A stretch of DNA of 64,000 bases from Psychrobacter proteolyticus (GCF_003350005.1 NZ_QLKS01000002.1:577510-641509), one strand, 5' to 3'; positions 8,974-18,095 are shown, numbered from the stretch's first letter. The notes: generated by a model not told the origin, from the letters alone. Made by a program: numbers and translations.

Positions 8974-9007
8974 CTGATGGTACGTCTAAACTGATGGTAT
9001 GTCTAAA
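8974..9007. repeat. 17-bp tandem duplication
   Basis: Two adjacent 17-bp copies (8974-8990, 8991-9007) starting CTGATGGTA differ at one base. They lie between the GT-A gene and the acyltransferase stop. Confidence 0.85.
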
Positions 9008-9031
9008 TAGGCAACGTTAGGTTGGTGATGA

Positions 9032-10063
9032 CTAATGATTGTCGAGCTTAGTGTTATCATTTTTAACATTACTATCGTTTTTAACATTGTCGGTTTTAAC
9101 GTTGTTATTTCGAACGCTATCGTTGATATCGCTATCAGAATGACTAGAAACGCTAGAATGGTGAGATTGGATAAAAGCTGCTAAAGTCTCTTTATCTTTT
9201 CGGTAAGGATTGCCTAAGTTTGGTATACGCTTAAAACGTCGATAGCCCCACATATAATGACTGTAGTTGTCTGTAATCATACGCTCCATAGCTTGATTGA
9301 GAGCATGAGTCGCCACTTCAGCATTACGGTCGTATAAAGCAGGATTATCGAGTCTGTAGCAGTAAATATCAAAACCGCGTCCATCGGTACGGCGAATACA
9401 AGATAAGCCAACCAGCGCACATTTGGTTTTGCTTGCCAGTTTAGAGGCAAGGGTACTGGTCAATGTTTTGATACCAAAGAACGGAACGACAACGCCGCCT
9501 GATGGCTCTGGAACATGGTCTGGCAGTACAATACTAAAACCACCTTGCTTGAGCGTTTTAAACACAGCTTTGACTCCGCTACCATCAGTAGGTACCAAAG
9601 TAGCATTGAGTCTCGCTCGACCCTGAAGGATAAAATCGTTAGCGAATTTGCCGTCAACTGGCTTATACATAATGGTTGGCGCACCAAACTGGTTGAGCCA
9701 AGCATTCATCATCTCCCAAGTGCCGAGATGCGGTACGATAGCAAGCATGCCATTTGGATTGGCAAGACCCTCTAAAAAAATGTCTTTATTATGGACATCA
9801 CGAATCTGAGCGATACTCCACTCAGGAGGCATCGCCCAGCTTTTTATAGATTCAATACTGGTCAGACATTGATGATAAATAATGTCTTTGGTCAACGCTC
9901 GCTTTTGCTGCTCAGACAATGTATGAGTAATCAGCGCCATATTGATCTGAATGGTACGCATGATACTTAGACTGGGTATCTTAATGATAACCCACGCAAC
10001 AAAACGTGCCAACATCTGCAGTACAGACAATGGCACGACTTTGAAAATATTATACGGATTCAT
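9032..10063 (-). CDS. Lipid A biosynthesis acyltransferase family (LpxL/HtrB-like)
   Basis: 343 residues from ATG 10063, chosen over a GTG six bases upstream because GAGTGG stands seven bases ahead. Family: membrane-bound transfer of an acyl chain from acyl-ACP to lipid A or a lysophospholipid. Seen: an N-terminal hydrophobic anchor (LSVLQMLARFVAWVIIKIP), the catalytic HX4E motif in PHLGTWEMM near residue 115, and GFSIVLPDHVPEPSGG plus VVPFFG typical of the family. The last ~45 residues are an unusual Asn/Lys/Asp/Ser-rich tail built from repeats of the form NVKND, absent from usual LpxL proteins. It is about 60 bp downstream of aspS on the same strand. Whether the acceptor is Kdo2-lipid IVA is not certain. 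Confidence 0.85.
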   Translation of the reverse strand: MNPYNIFKVVPLSVLQMLARFVAWVIIKIPSLSIMRTIQINMALITHTLSEQQKRALTKDIIYHQCLTSIESIKSWAMPPEWSIAQIRDVHNKDIFLEGLANPNGMLAIVPHLGTWEMMNAWLNQFGAPTIMYKPVDGKFANDFILQGRARLNATLVPTDGSGVKAVFKTLKQGGFSIVLPDHVPEPSGGVVVPFFGIKTLTSTLASKLASKTKCALVGLSCIRRTDGRGFDIYCYRLDNPALYDRNAEVATHALNQAMERMITDNYSHYMWGYRRFKRIPNLGNPYRKDKETLAAFIQSHHSSVSSHSDSDINDSVRNNNVKTDNVKNDSNVKNDNTKLDNH

Positions 10064-10130
10064 GACCACTCACATGGTAATGAATCACGTAACAAGCACT
10101 GTAGACAGCAATCGCGCATCATCAAGCGAT

Positions 10131-11975
10131 TTATTCAGTAGGCTTGTTGTTGGCATCAGCCTGTGCTTTTTCACGCACACGGATACCAAGCTCACGTAGT
10201 TGTTTGCTATCAACGCCAGCAGGTGCTTGGGTTAATGGACACTCCGCAGTTTTGGTTTTTGGGAAAGCAATTACATCACGGATAGAGTCAGCACCTACCA
10301 TGAGCATAATCAAACGATCCAAACCAAATGCTAGGCCGCCATGCGGTGGTGCACCGAATTTTAGGGCATCAAGTAAGAAGCCAAACTTGTCTTCAGCTTC
10401 TTGCTCACCAATACCCAACGCTTCAAGTACAGCTTGTTGCATATCGTAAGTATTGATACGTAAGCTACCACCGCCAACTTCTGTACCGTTCAATACCATG
10501 TCATAAGCGATAGAAAGGGCAGATTCTGGATTGTTTTTCAACTCTTCAACTGAGCCTTTAGGCTTAGTGAACGGATGATGCATTGACGTCCAACGTCCAT
10601 CGTCAGTCTCTTCAAACATTGGGAAGTCGGTCACCCAAAGTGGGGCCCATTCACAAGTCGTCATTTCAAGATCTAGACCAATTTTTTGACGTAATGCACC
10701 AATTGCATCATTCACAACACTGGCTTTATCCGCTCCAAAGAAGATAATGTCGCCATCTTCTGCAGCAGTACGCTCGATCAAGCTCACAAGTACATCATCA
10801 GTCATGTTTTTGATGATTGGAGACTGTAGGCCAGATTCTTGATCCACACCGTTGTTGATGCTGCTAGCGTCATTGACTTTGATATAAGCCAAACCGCGTG
10901 CGCCATAAATACCAACAAACTTGGTATAAGCATCGATTTGCTTACGGCTTAATGATGCGCCACCAGGGATGCGTAGGGCAGCCACACGACCTTTAGGATC
11001 GTTAGCAGGGCCTGCAAATACCTTAAAGTCAACGTCTTTCATCAAATCTGCAACGTCAACCAACTTTAGAGGAATACGTAAGTCAGGCTTGTCTGATGCA
11101 TAGTCGCGCATTGCTTCAGCGTAAGTCATGCGTGGGAACTGCTCGAACTCAACGTCCATCATTGTCTTAAACAAATGCTTGATAAGACCTTCATTGATGT
11201 TCATGATTTCTTCTTCATTCAAGAAAGAAGTCTCGATATCCACTTGAGTAAATTCAGGCTGACGATCGGCACGTAGATCTTCATCACGGAAGCATTTAGC
11301 AATTTGATAATAACGGTCAAAACCTGACACCATCAATAATTGCTTAAATAGCTGTGGTGACTGCGGCAGGGCAAAGAAGTTACCTGGACGAGTACGTGAT
11401 GGTACAAGATAATCACGCGCACCTTCAGGCGTTGCACGAGTCAAGATAGGCGTCTCAACATCCAAGAAACCATGATCATCTAGATAACGACGAATCGCTG
11501 AAGTTGCCTTGGCACGGAATACCATACGCTCTTGCATTTGCGGACGACGCATATCAAGATAACGATACTTCAGACGCAAGTCTTCAGATACAGTCGTTTT
11601 TTCGTCATTCAATGGGAATGGCGGTGTTTCAGACTTAGCCAGTACTTCAATTTCTTTGCCCAATAGCTCAATCTGGCCACTGGTCATATTATTATTTTCA
11701 GTACCTTCATAACGGCGACGTACACGGCCAGTTATCTTTAGCACGTATTCAGGACGTACAGCATCAGCTGCTGCGAAAGCTTCTGGGGTATCAGGGTCGA
11801 CCACGACCTGTAAGATACCCGCGCGGTCACGCATGTCTAAAAAAATCACGCCACCGTGATCGCGACGACGATGTACCCAGCCTACGATACTAATGGTTTG
11901 CTCAAGCAAGCTCTCGGTTACGGCTCCGCAATACTCGTCTCGGTATTCGCTATGCGTCATAGTGCTTTGCGTCAT
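10131..11975 (-). CDS. aspS: Aspartyl-tRNA synthetase
   Basis: Class IIb synthetase that charges tRNA-Asp (or tRNA-Asp/Asn in species lacking AsnRS). Order: OB-fold anticodon-binding domain ([20 protein letters not shown], about residues 30-50), catalytic domain with motif 2 ([18 protein letters not shown] near residue 225), the bacterial GAD insertion (about 300-410), and motif 3 ([13 protein letters not shown] near residue 555). The 614-residue length is normal for a bacterial AspRS, somewhat long at the C-terminus. ATG 11975 was used; ATG 11960 is also possible. Single-copy housekeeping gene. Confidence 0.97.
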   Translation of the reverse strand: MTQSTMTHSEYRDEYCGAVTESLLEQTISIVGWVHRRRDHGGVIFLDMRDRAGILQVVVDPDTPEAFAAADAVRPEYVLKITGRVRRRYEGTENNNMTSGQIELLGKEIEVLAKSETPPFPLNDEKTTVSEDLRLKYRYLDMRRPQMQERMVFRAKATSAIRRYLDDHGFLDVETPILTRATPEGARDYLVPSRTRPGNFFALPQSPQLFKQLLMVSGFDRYYQIAKCFRDEDLRADRQPEFTQVDIETSFLNEEEIMNINEGLIKHLFKTMMDVEFEQFPRMTYAEAMRDYASDKPDLRIPLKLVDVADLMKDVDFKVFAGPANDPKGRVAALRIPGGASLSRKQIDAYTKFVGIYGARGLAYIKVNDASSINNGVDQESGLQSPIIKNMTDDVLVSLIERTAAEDGDIIFFGADKASVVNDAIGALRQKIGLDLEMTTCEWAPLWVTDFPMFEETDDGRWTSMHHPFTKPKGSVEELKNNPESALSIAYDMVLNGTEVGGGSLRINTYDMQQAVLEALGIGEQEAEDKFGFLLDALKFGAPPHGGLAFGLDRLIMLMVGADSIRDVIAFPKTKTAECPLTQAPAGVDSKQLRELGIRVREKAQADANNKPTE

Positions 11976-12334
11976 AATATGGTTATCCAGTTATCAGCCC
12001 AATTCGAAGTACAATAATGCAGCCATTGTCGTGCGTTTCAAGCTATTTGCAAAAAAAACACACAAACAACGCGATTAAGACATATGGTCATCACGTTGGC
12101 TGCAGAAAATTTGATATAAACGCATATTATGCCTAATCTGCCTTTGTTATACAACCAGCTGAGTTCAATCAAAGAACGGGAGTCTGCAAGTATCTAACGT
12201 ATTTATTCAGTAATATTTATGTTGGGTTAAATATTGTCATCATGCTTGAAAACACCACTTAGTGTGCACATATCAACCGCACGTTAATAAAAACAGCCAT
12301 ATCAATATATTTACTGACTTGAGGATTTGTAACC
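11976..12334. other. Divergent gap aspS / sohB
   Basis: About 360 bp without a gene, carrying the start regions of aspS (minus) and sohB (plus). A GAGG lies ten bases before the sohB ATG. No hairpin or clear consensus promoter stands out. Confidence 0.5.
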
Positions 12335-13315
12335 ATGCTATTTCATCCCCCTAAAAACCCTGTTGAGCTTAAAATACGCCACTTAAATGATGCTCAAAAG
12401 CAGCGCCGTGAAGATTTGATGGAAGCCACCCAAGGCAAAGCTGCCCTCAAACAGTTCAAAAAAGTCATGGCCAAAAAAGCCAAACAAGCATTGAAAGCAA
12501 AAACTAAAAATAAGAAAAAACATACTGAGGATAAGGCACAAGTTTTTGTGCTCGATTTTGATGGTGATATCAAAGCAACTGCGGTCAAACATTTGCGTGA
12601 AGAAATCAGTACTCTAATTAGTACCGCAAATAAAGGTGATGAAGTTATCGTCCGTCTCGAATCAGGCGGTGGTCTGGTACACGGTTATGGTTTGGCCGCA
12701 GCGCAATTGGTTCGCCTAAAAGATGCTGGTTTAAAACTGACGGTCTGTGTTGATAAAGTGGCGGCAAGCGGCGGTTATATGATGGCTTGTGTTGCAGACA
12801 AAGTAATAGCCGCACCATTCGCTATCATTGGTTCAATCGGTGTGGTGTCGCAGCTGCCAAATTTCCATAAATGGCTAAAAAACCATGACGTCGATTATGA
12901 GATGTTTACCGCTGGTGACTACAAGCGTACGGTAACTGTATTTGGTGAGAATGATGCCGAAGACCGTGCCAAATACCAAGAAGAGCTAGAGCAGACACAT
13001 GAGCTATTCAAGCATTTCGTTAATAACTACCGTCCAACATTAGATGTGGCAAAAGTGGCCACTGGAGAGCATTGGTATGGCGAAGATGCGTTGAAGCTTA
13101 ACTTAATTGATAGTCTACAGACTTCAGACAGTTATATTTTGGAGCGTATGGAAGATAACGAAGTATACGCATTGTATTCACGTCAAAAGCCGACGTTGGC
13201 AGAAAAGCTAGGATTGGCTCAAGCAGCAGAGGCAACACTGAGTATGGCCGTGGATAAACTGCCAGATACGCTCGCACGTTTTGATTTGAATAGTCGTCTA
13301 AACATTCTAAAATAA
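12335..13315 (+). CDS. sohB: SohB-type S49 serine peptidase, no N-terminal membrane anchor
   Basis: Homologous throughout to SohB, a signal-peptide-peptidase-like protease. Catalytic dyad: Ser145 in KVAASGGYMMACVADK and Lys197 in FTAGDYKRTVT. VRLESGGGLVHGYGLAAAQL and APFAIIGSIGVVSQLPNF are also family hallmarks, as is TGEHWYG near the end. Known enterobacterial SohB begins with a membrane helix. Here the protein starts MLFHPPKNPVELKIRHL and enters a Lys/Ala-rich helix at once. An in-frame TGA lies 15 bases before the ATG and the GAGG ribosome site fits, so the missing anchor is not an annotation artefact. It may be cytosolic or peripherally bound. A terminator follows at 13393. Confidence 0.92.
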   Translation: MLFHPPKNPVELKIRHLNDAQKQRREDLMEATQGKAALKQFKKVMAKKAKQALKAKTKNKKKHTEDKAQVFVLDFDGDIKATAVKHLREEISTLISTANKGDEVIVRLESGGGLVHGYGLAAAQLVRLKDAGLKLTVCVDKVAASGGYMMACVADKVIAAPFAIIGSIGVVSQLPNFHKWLKNHDVDYEMFTAGDYKRTVTVFGENDAEDRAKYQEELEQTHELFKHFVNNYRPTLDVAKVATGEHWYGEDALKLNLIDSLQTSDSYILERMEDNEVYALYSRQKPTLAEKLGLAQAAEATLSMAVDKLPDTLARFDLNSRLNILK

Positions 13316-13392
13316 TTTTAGTTATCATTATGGTAGTTAAGTAAGGGTGCTTTAGTGCTCAGAAATTTTTAGATACATTGTTTATATTTTGT

Positions 13393-13425
13393 AAAAGGCG
13401 TGGCCTAGCTGGTCGCGCCTTTTTG
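13393..13425 (+). terminator. Intrinsic terminator after sohB
   Basis: AAAAGGCG (13393-13400) pairs with CGCCTTTT (13416-13423), with extra pairing inside and a T-run. About 80 bp after the sohB stop. Confidence 0.8.
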
Positions 13426-13489
13426 CTGTTTAATCATAAATGCTGTGTTATAAATGTAGCTCACGGAAAACAGTATACGTGCGTGCACT

Positions 13490-13511
13490 AAAGCTCTAGT
13501 AGAGCTTTTTA
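13490..13511 (+). terminator. Small hairpin with T-run just upstream of the acyl-CoA dehydrogenase
   Basis: AAAGCTCT / AGAGCTTT with a 3-base loop, followed by TT, lies about 45 bp before the next ATG. It may be a second terminator for sohB or an attenuator in the leader of the next gene. Confidence 0.5.
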
Positions 13512-13555
13512 TCAACATTTGATTCAGACAATCAATAAAGAAAAGGAAGTCATTT

Positions 13556-14824
13556 ATGTCTAACGACAATTTAATGTTTACCGCAACAGAACATGGTCAA
13601 TCCATGCACGCCAAAGTCAAAGCGTTCATTGAGACGCATATTGAACCCATCGAAGCCCAATTCTGGGAAGAATGTCACAAAAAAAATCCTGATGGTAATT
13701 GGGAAAACTGGGAGTGGCCAGAAGCCTACGAAAACCTGCGCAAGCAAGCACGTGAAGAAGGCTTGTGGAATTTATTCCTGCCGGATGACACATTAGGTGC
13801 AGGACTTTCAGTCACTGATTATGCGCCTATTGCAGAGCTAACTGGTCGTAGTTTACTAGCACCGCATGTATTCAACTGTAATGCCCCTGATAGCGGTAAT
13901 ATGGAGCTATTGTGGCGTTACGGTACTCAAGAACAACAAGACAAATGGCTTACCCCGTTGTTAGAAGGTGAGACGCGTTCTGTCTTTTGTATGACTGAGC
14001 CTGATGTGGCCTCAAGCGATGCCACCAATATGCAAGCGACCGCCATGGTCGATGGTGATGAAATTGTCATAAACGGTAGTAAATGGTGGTCATCCGGTCT
14101 TGGTGATCCTGCGGTTGATGTTTTGATTGTGATGGCATATACCGCGGATGAAAGCGCAGACCGTCATCATCAGCATTCGATGGTGCTTGTGCCAGTCAAT
14201 ACTCCGGGTGTGAACATCAAACGTATGCTTAAAGTATTTGGTGATTATGATGCACCGCACGGGCATGGTGAAATCAGCTTTGAGAACGTACGTGTGCCAG
14301 TCAGCCACTTTATTGGTGGACCTGGTAAGGGCTTTGAGATTGCACAGGGTCGTCTAGGGCCAGGCCGTATTCATCATTGCATGCGCTGTATCGGTGCTGC
14401 CGAAAAATCTCTTGAATTAGCGGTCAAGCGTGGTATGTCACGTACTGCCTTTGGTAAGCCATTACTACAATTAGGTGGTAACTTTGAGCGTATCAGCGAG
14501 GCCCGTATCAAAATCGACCAAGCACGCTTGCTCACATTGTACGCAGCACAAAAAATGGATGCTCAAGGCACGAAAAAAGCATTGACTGAAATCTCTGCTA
14601 TTAAAGTAGTCGCGCCAACTGTGCTACAAGAAGTAGTCGACATGGCGATTCAGATTCATGGTGGAATGGGTGTATGTCAAGACACAATGCTGCCAGGGTT
14701 CTATGCCCAAGCTCGTGTACTACGCCTAGCGGACGGTCCTGATGAAGTACATAAAACTATGATTGCTAAACTAGAACTAAAACGTCAGGGTTTTAGTCGT
14801 TCTGCTAAGTCTGACAAAGCTTAA
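13556..14824 (+). CDS. Acyl-CoA dehydrogenase, ACAD10/11-like
   Basis: FAD-dependent dehydrogenase fold: helical N-terminus, mid beta-domain with FCMTEPDVASSDATNMQ near residue 145 and WWSSGLGDPAVDVLIV, then a C-terminal helical domain with GRTAFGKPLLQLGG and QIHGGMGVCQDTMLPGF. The closing LADGPDEVHKTMIAKLEL carries the dehydrogenase arginine/helix motif region. 422 residues. Known: ACAD10/ACAD11 and bacterial LvaC-type enzymes act with a dedicated kinase on 4-hydroxyacyl-CoA, eliminating phosphate to give an enoyl-CoA. The kinase gene follows directly (14997), which makes this reading more likely than plain beta-oxidation, but substrate is inference. An AAAAGGAAG ribosome site precedes ATG 13556. 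A hairpin terminator lies after the gene. Confidence 0.9.
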   Translation: MSNDNLMFTATEHGQSMHAKVKAFIETHIEPIEAQFWEECHKKNPDGNWENWEWPEAYENLRKQAREEGLWNLFLPDDTLGAGLSVTDYAPIAELTGRSLLAPHVFNCNAPDSGNMELLWRYGTQEQQDKWLTPLLEGETRSVFCMTEPDVASSDATNMQATAMVDGDEIVINGSKWWSSGLGDPAVDVLIVMAYTADESADRHHQHSMVLVPVNTPGVNIKRMLKVFGDYDAPHGHGEISFENVRVPVSHFIGGPGKGFEIAQGRLGPGRIHHCMRCIGAAEKSLELAVKRGMSRTAFGKPLLQLGGNFERISEARIKIDQARLLTLYAAQKMDAQGTKKALTEISAIKVVAPTVLQEVVDMAIQIHGGMGVCQDTMLPGFYAQARVLRLADGPDEVHKTMIAKLELKRQGFSRSAKSDKA

Positions 14825-14904
14825 TCTTAACAAACGGTTGTGTGAGCCAATGTTGATTTGCTCGCGCAACTGTTATCCAGAATAAGCCAATTAAAATGCT
14901 AATT

Positions 14905-14941
14905 GAAAATTCACTATTAACGATTTAGTAGTGAATTTTTC
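14905..14941 (+). terminator. Intrinsic terminator or attenuator between dehydrogenase and kinase genes
   Basis: GAAAATTCACTA (14905-14916) pairs with TAGTGAATTTTTC (14929-14941, one extra T). The stem is AT-rich and partial read-through is likely. Confidence 0.65.
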
Positions 14942-14996
14942 ATCTATCACTCACATCTGTTATAAAAATAAATGACCCCATGATAAGGAATATCCC

Positions 14997-16217
14997 ATGG
15001 CAACTGATAATAAAGTACTAGACAAAGGCGGTGCCGTGCGCGAAGGCGAAGAGCTTGATGCCACAGCAGTTAGTGAATGGCTTCGCAGACAAGGTGTCGA
15101 TGTAGTAGGCGAGCCTACAGTCACTCAGTTCTCGGGCGGCGCATCAAACTGGACGTATCGACTGCAGTATGAGGGTGAAGATAAAAACCAAGACCTCATA
15201 TTACGCCGTCCACCAAAAGGCACCAAGGCAAAATCTGCACATGATATGGTTCGTGAGTATACGGTTCAAAAAGCATTAAAAGATGTTTATCCTTACGTAC
15301 CTGAGATGATTGCGCTATGCACGGATGAAGCTGTTATCGGCGCTGATTTTTATGTAATGGAGCGGATGGAAGGTGTTATCCCTCGCGCAGAATTACCAGA
15401 AGGTATCGATCTAGATCCTGAGCAAACACGTCTGCTTTGTACCAATGTATTAGACGCTTTGGTGAAGTTGCATCAGATAGACTACACAGAACACTCTGAT
15501 TTGGTTAATTTGGGCCGCGGTGAAGGCTACTGTGAACGTCAAATTAGTGGCTGGGACAAACGTTATGTCAAAGCAAAAACACCTAACGTACCGAGCTTTG
15601 CATTGGTCAGACAATGGCTGGCTAAGCACACGCCTGCTGATAGTAAAACCTGTATTATTCATAATGATTGGCGTTTTGATAACGTCATACTTGACGCAGA
15701 TGAGCCGACCAAAGTTATTGGCGTGCTTGACTGGGAGATGGCAACCCTTGGCGATCCACTAATGGATTTGGGTAGCGCATTGGCATACTGGATTGAAGAA
15801 AATGATAACATCATCATGCAACAGTCACGCCGTCAGCCGACACATTTAGAAGGCATGATGACACGTGATGAAGTGGTTGAATACTATCTAAAACAATCAG
15901 GTTTAGAGATAAATAATTGGACCTTTTATGAAGTGTTTGGGTTGTTCCGCCTATCAGGCATTGTTCAGCAAATTTACTATCGTTATTATAATAAACAAAC
16001 CACAAATCCAGCTTTTAAAAATTTTTGGCTAATAGTGCATGTATTGCATGCTAAGTGTCTTAAGTTGATTGCGCAGTATGAAGGCGAAGGATTGTTTAAT
16101 AATTACGTACAGCCACATTTAGCAGAAATGGGTATTGATGCTGAAACGATTGAGCAACTGCCAAGCCCTGTTCAAAAAGTAGTTAAAAGCATTTTGCCAA
16201 AAGGCTATTTTACTTAG
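14997..16217 (+). CDS. APH-fold kinase, ACAD10/11-partner (LvaA-like) phosphotransferase
   Basis: 406 residues. Aminoglycoside-phosphotransferase / ACAD10-11 N-terminal kinase fold: ATP-binding lobe with FSGGASNWTYRL and LILRRPP, Brenner motif HNDWRFDNVILD with catalytic Asp224 and Asn229, and metal-binding Asp245 in GVLDWEMATLGDPLMDLG. Known: relatives phosphorylate the 4- (or 3-) hydroxyl of hydroxyacyl-CoA so that the partner dehydrogenase can eliminate phosphate. The partner gene is immediately upstream. It is not expected to be an antibiotic resistance gene. The ATG at 14997 lies in CCATGG with AAGGA upstream. C-terminal helices (FEVFGLFRLSGIVQQIYYRY) are typical of this subfamily. Exact chain length and hydroxyl position are unknown. 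Confidence 0.88.
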   Translation: MATDNKVLDKGGAVREGEELDATAVSEWLRRQGVDVVGEPTVTQFSGGASNWTYRLQYEGEDKNQDLILRRPPKGTKAKSAHDMVREYTVQKALKDVYPYVPEMIALCTDEAVIGADFYVMERMEGVIPRAELPEGIDLDPEQTRLLCTNVLDALVKLHQIDYTEHSDLVNLGRGEGYCERQISGWDKRYVKAKTPNVPSFALVRQWLAKHTPADSKTCIIHNDWRFDNVILDADEPTKVIGVLDWEMATLGDPLMDLGSALAYWIEENDNIIMQQSRRQPTHLEGMMTRDEVVEYYLKQSGLEINNWTFYEVFGLFRLSGIVQQIYYRYYNKQTTNPAFKNFWLIVHVLHAKCLKLIAQYEGEGLFNNYVQPHLAEMGIDAETIEQLPSPVQKVVKSILPKGYFT

Positions 16218-16232
16218 ACTTCTCGCTCCACT

Positions 16233-16273
16233 GAAGTGTAAGCAATTAAAAAGAAGTGTAAGCGGTTAAAAAA
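16233..16273. repeat. 20-bp imperfect tandem repeat upstream of phosphatase-like gene
   Basis: GAAGTGTAAGCAATTAAAAA (16233-16252) is followed at once by a copy differing at two positions (16253-16273, CGG for CAA). It lies about 35 bp before the next start codon. Confidence 0.85.
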
Positions 16274-16309
16274 TAGTATTTCGAGAAATATAATTGAAGG
16301 CAATATTTT

Positions 16310-17074
16310 ATGACAACCATACTTTTAGCACGTCATGGTCAGGCCTCTTTCGGTCAAGAAAACTATGATCAACTCTCAGAGCTGGGCAGTATTCAAGCAA
16401 AAATGCTGGGTCAGCACTACGCAGCCACACAGCGCCGTATAGATGTAATATTTACAGGTAATTTAGTCAGACAACAGGATTCAGCTCGCCATTTTTGGGA
16501 CTCTTACTATTCATCTTTGTATACTGGTAATAGAGGTGACGTACCTAGTTTGCCTGCAATTGATTTTGATCATCCCAATAGCTACATTTTGCCCCAATTT
16601 GATGAGTTTAACCATAAAGATGTCTTTATAAAATCAGCTACTGCCTCGGGTAATCTAGCTGATATAACGGCTGAAATCGCCAAAGCAGAATCGCCAGCCA
16701 CGCGACTGGCTGAGCTATTTGATCAATCAATGCAGCGCTGGCACGCTGGTGATAATGATCAAGATTATCTTGAAAGTTGGCCACAGTTTAATGACCGTGC
16801 ACAGCAAGCCCTTGAACAAGTGCGTACAAAGGTATCAAGTATGAGCTTGGATCAGGATAGCACGGTGCTGGTATTTACTTCAGGTGGCATCATTGCTGCA
16901 ATCACTGCACAGTTACTACGACAAGGCAGTGAGACAGCTTATCAGCTGAATAAAAGTTTGGTTAATACTGGTGTGACCTCTGTTACTTTAAAAGATAAGA
17001 GTACTCGATTGTTGTCTTTGAATGAGCATAGTCATCTTTTTTCTGAAGGTAAGCGCTTCGTGACATGGCGATAG
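16310..17074 (+). CDS. Histidine-phosphatase-fold protein lacking the second catalytic His
   Basis: 254 residues. The N-terminus LLARHGQASFGQENYD carries the RHG motif (His9) that forms the phosphohistidine in this superfamily. The second conserved histidine normally lies in an HGG or HGxxI motif; here the matching segment reads VFTSGGIIAAI with Ser191 in that place. Family members act on phospho-sugars, phosphohistidine proteins or small phosphate esters, but loss of this His usually lowers or abolishes activity. The gene follows the ACAD/kinase pair and precedes an SDR on the same strand. I infer an accessory or altered-specificity role in the same pathway. AAGG ribosome site precedes ATG 16310. 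No signal peptide. Confidence 0.85.
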   Translation: MTTILLARHGQASFGQENYDQLSELGSIQAKMLGQHYAATQRRIDVIFTGNLVRQQDSARHFWDSYYSSLYTGNRGDVPSLPAIDFDHPNSYILPQFDEFNHKDVFIKSATASGNLADITAEIAKAESPATRLAELFDQSMQRWHAGDNDQDYLESWPQFNDRAQQALEQVRTKVSSMSLDQDSTVLVFTSGGIIAAITAQLLRQGSETAYQLNKSLVNTGVTSVTLKDKSTRLLSLNEHSHLFSEGKRFVTWR

Positions 17075-17199
17075 ACATGTGTATGCTATAGCGAGGTCTT
17101 CTTTTTGCTGCCAATATCGTTCATGTTTATACTAACAAAAAATTGTCGCAAAGCTATATAAAGTAGCTCTGTTAAATGTCGATATACAAAGGACTGTAC

Positions 17200-18069
17200 A
17201 TGCAAAATAAATTAACAACATTGGTAGCTAAAAGTGCGCGCCATAGTAAAAACCAGATAGTGGGTGCGGTTCGACCTTCGAGTTATTTAAAAGACTTGAG
17301 TAAGCAGCAAGTAGGCAACGGTAAAACGGTACTTATCACAGGTGCCAGTTCAGGTCTAGGCGAAGGTATGGCAAGACTGTTTGCTAGCCTCGGCTACAAT
17401 TTGGCCATATGTGCGCGCCGTACTGATCGTTTAGAGCATCTAAAATCGGAGATGATGGACAAGTATCCTGATATTCGAGTCGTATACCAAGCATTAGATG
17501 TGAGTGACTATGATTCAGTTTTTCAAGTATTTGATGGTTTTGCAGATGATTTCGGCAGCATTGAGCGAGTAGTGGTTAATGCCGGCATTGGCGATAGCCG
17601 CCGCATTGGTAAAGGGCATTTTGAAACCAATCGTCGCACTGCTGATGTCAATTTCGTAGCCGCACTAGCACAGTGTGAAGCGGCCATGAATATCTTCCGT
17701 GCTCAAAATAGCGGGCATTTGGTAGTGATATCGAGTATGTCAGCCATGCGTGGATTGCCTAGACACTTGACCACCTATGGGGCAAGTAAAGCGGGCTTGG
17801 CTCACTTAGCAGAAGGCATTCGAGCTGATATGCTTTTGACTAACCTTCCTATTAAGGTTTCTACCATCTATCCTGGTTATATTCGTACAGAGATTAATGA
17901 AGGCTCTAAGCCGTTGCCGTTTGAGGTCGATGCAGATACTGGAACCAAAGCGATTGTGGCGGCGATTGAGGCAGGGGTGGCTGAAGCGTGTGTGCCAAGT
18001 CTGCCTTGGTCAATAATCAGTCATGCAATGAAGCACTTGCCATTACAGGTAATGAATCGTATAAGCTAA
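17200..18069 (+). CDS. Short-chain dehydrogenase/reductase
   Basis: Classical SDR of 289 residues from ATG 17200, chosen because AAAGGA stands six bases ahead; an in-frame ATG at 17176 lacks a site. Cofactor loop GASSGLG at residues 48-54, NAG-containing VVVNAGIGDS, catalytic Ser in VVISSMSAMRG, and Tyr193/Lys197 in YGASKAGLA. An Arg pair after the second strand (ICARRTDRL) suggests NADPH preference. The family oxidises or reduces hydroxyl/keto groups. Together with upstream genes it would suit redox change at a hydroxyl of an acyl chain, an inference from context. A strong terminator follows at 18096. Confidence 0.9.
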   Translation: MQNKLTTLVAKSARHSKNQIVGAVRPSSYLKDLSKQQVGNGKTVLITGASSGLGEGMARLFASLGYNLAICARRTDRLEHLKSEMMDKYPDIRVVYQALDVSDYDSVFQVFDGFADDFGSIERVVVNAGIGDSRRIGKGHFETNRRTADVNFVAALAQCEAAMNIFRAQNSGHLVVISSMSAMRGLPRHLTTYGASKAGLAHLAEGIRADMLLTNLPIKVSTIYPGYIRTEINEGSKPLPFEVDADTGTKAIVAAIEAGVAEACVPSLPWSIISHAMKHLPLQVMNRIS

Positions 18070-18095
18070 TAAGATTGGCTGTGTAAAGGCTAGAT

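Noticed and set aside
14997..16217. Aminoglycoside resistance gene
   Set aside because: The kinase fold is of the ACAD10/11 partner type and lies next to the dehydrogenase; the fold alone does not mean drug resistance.
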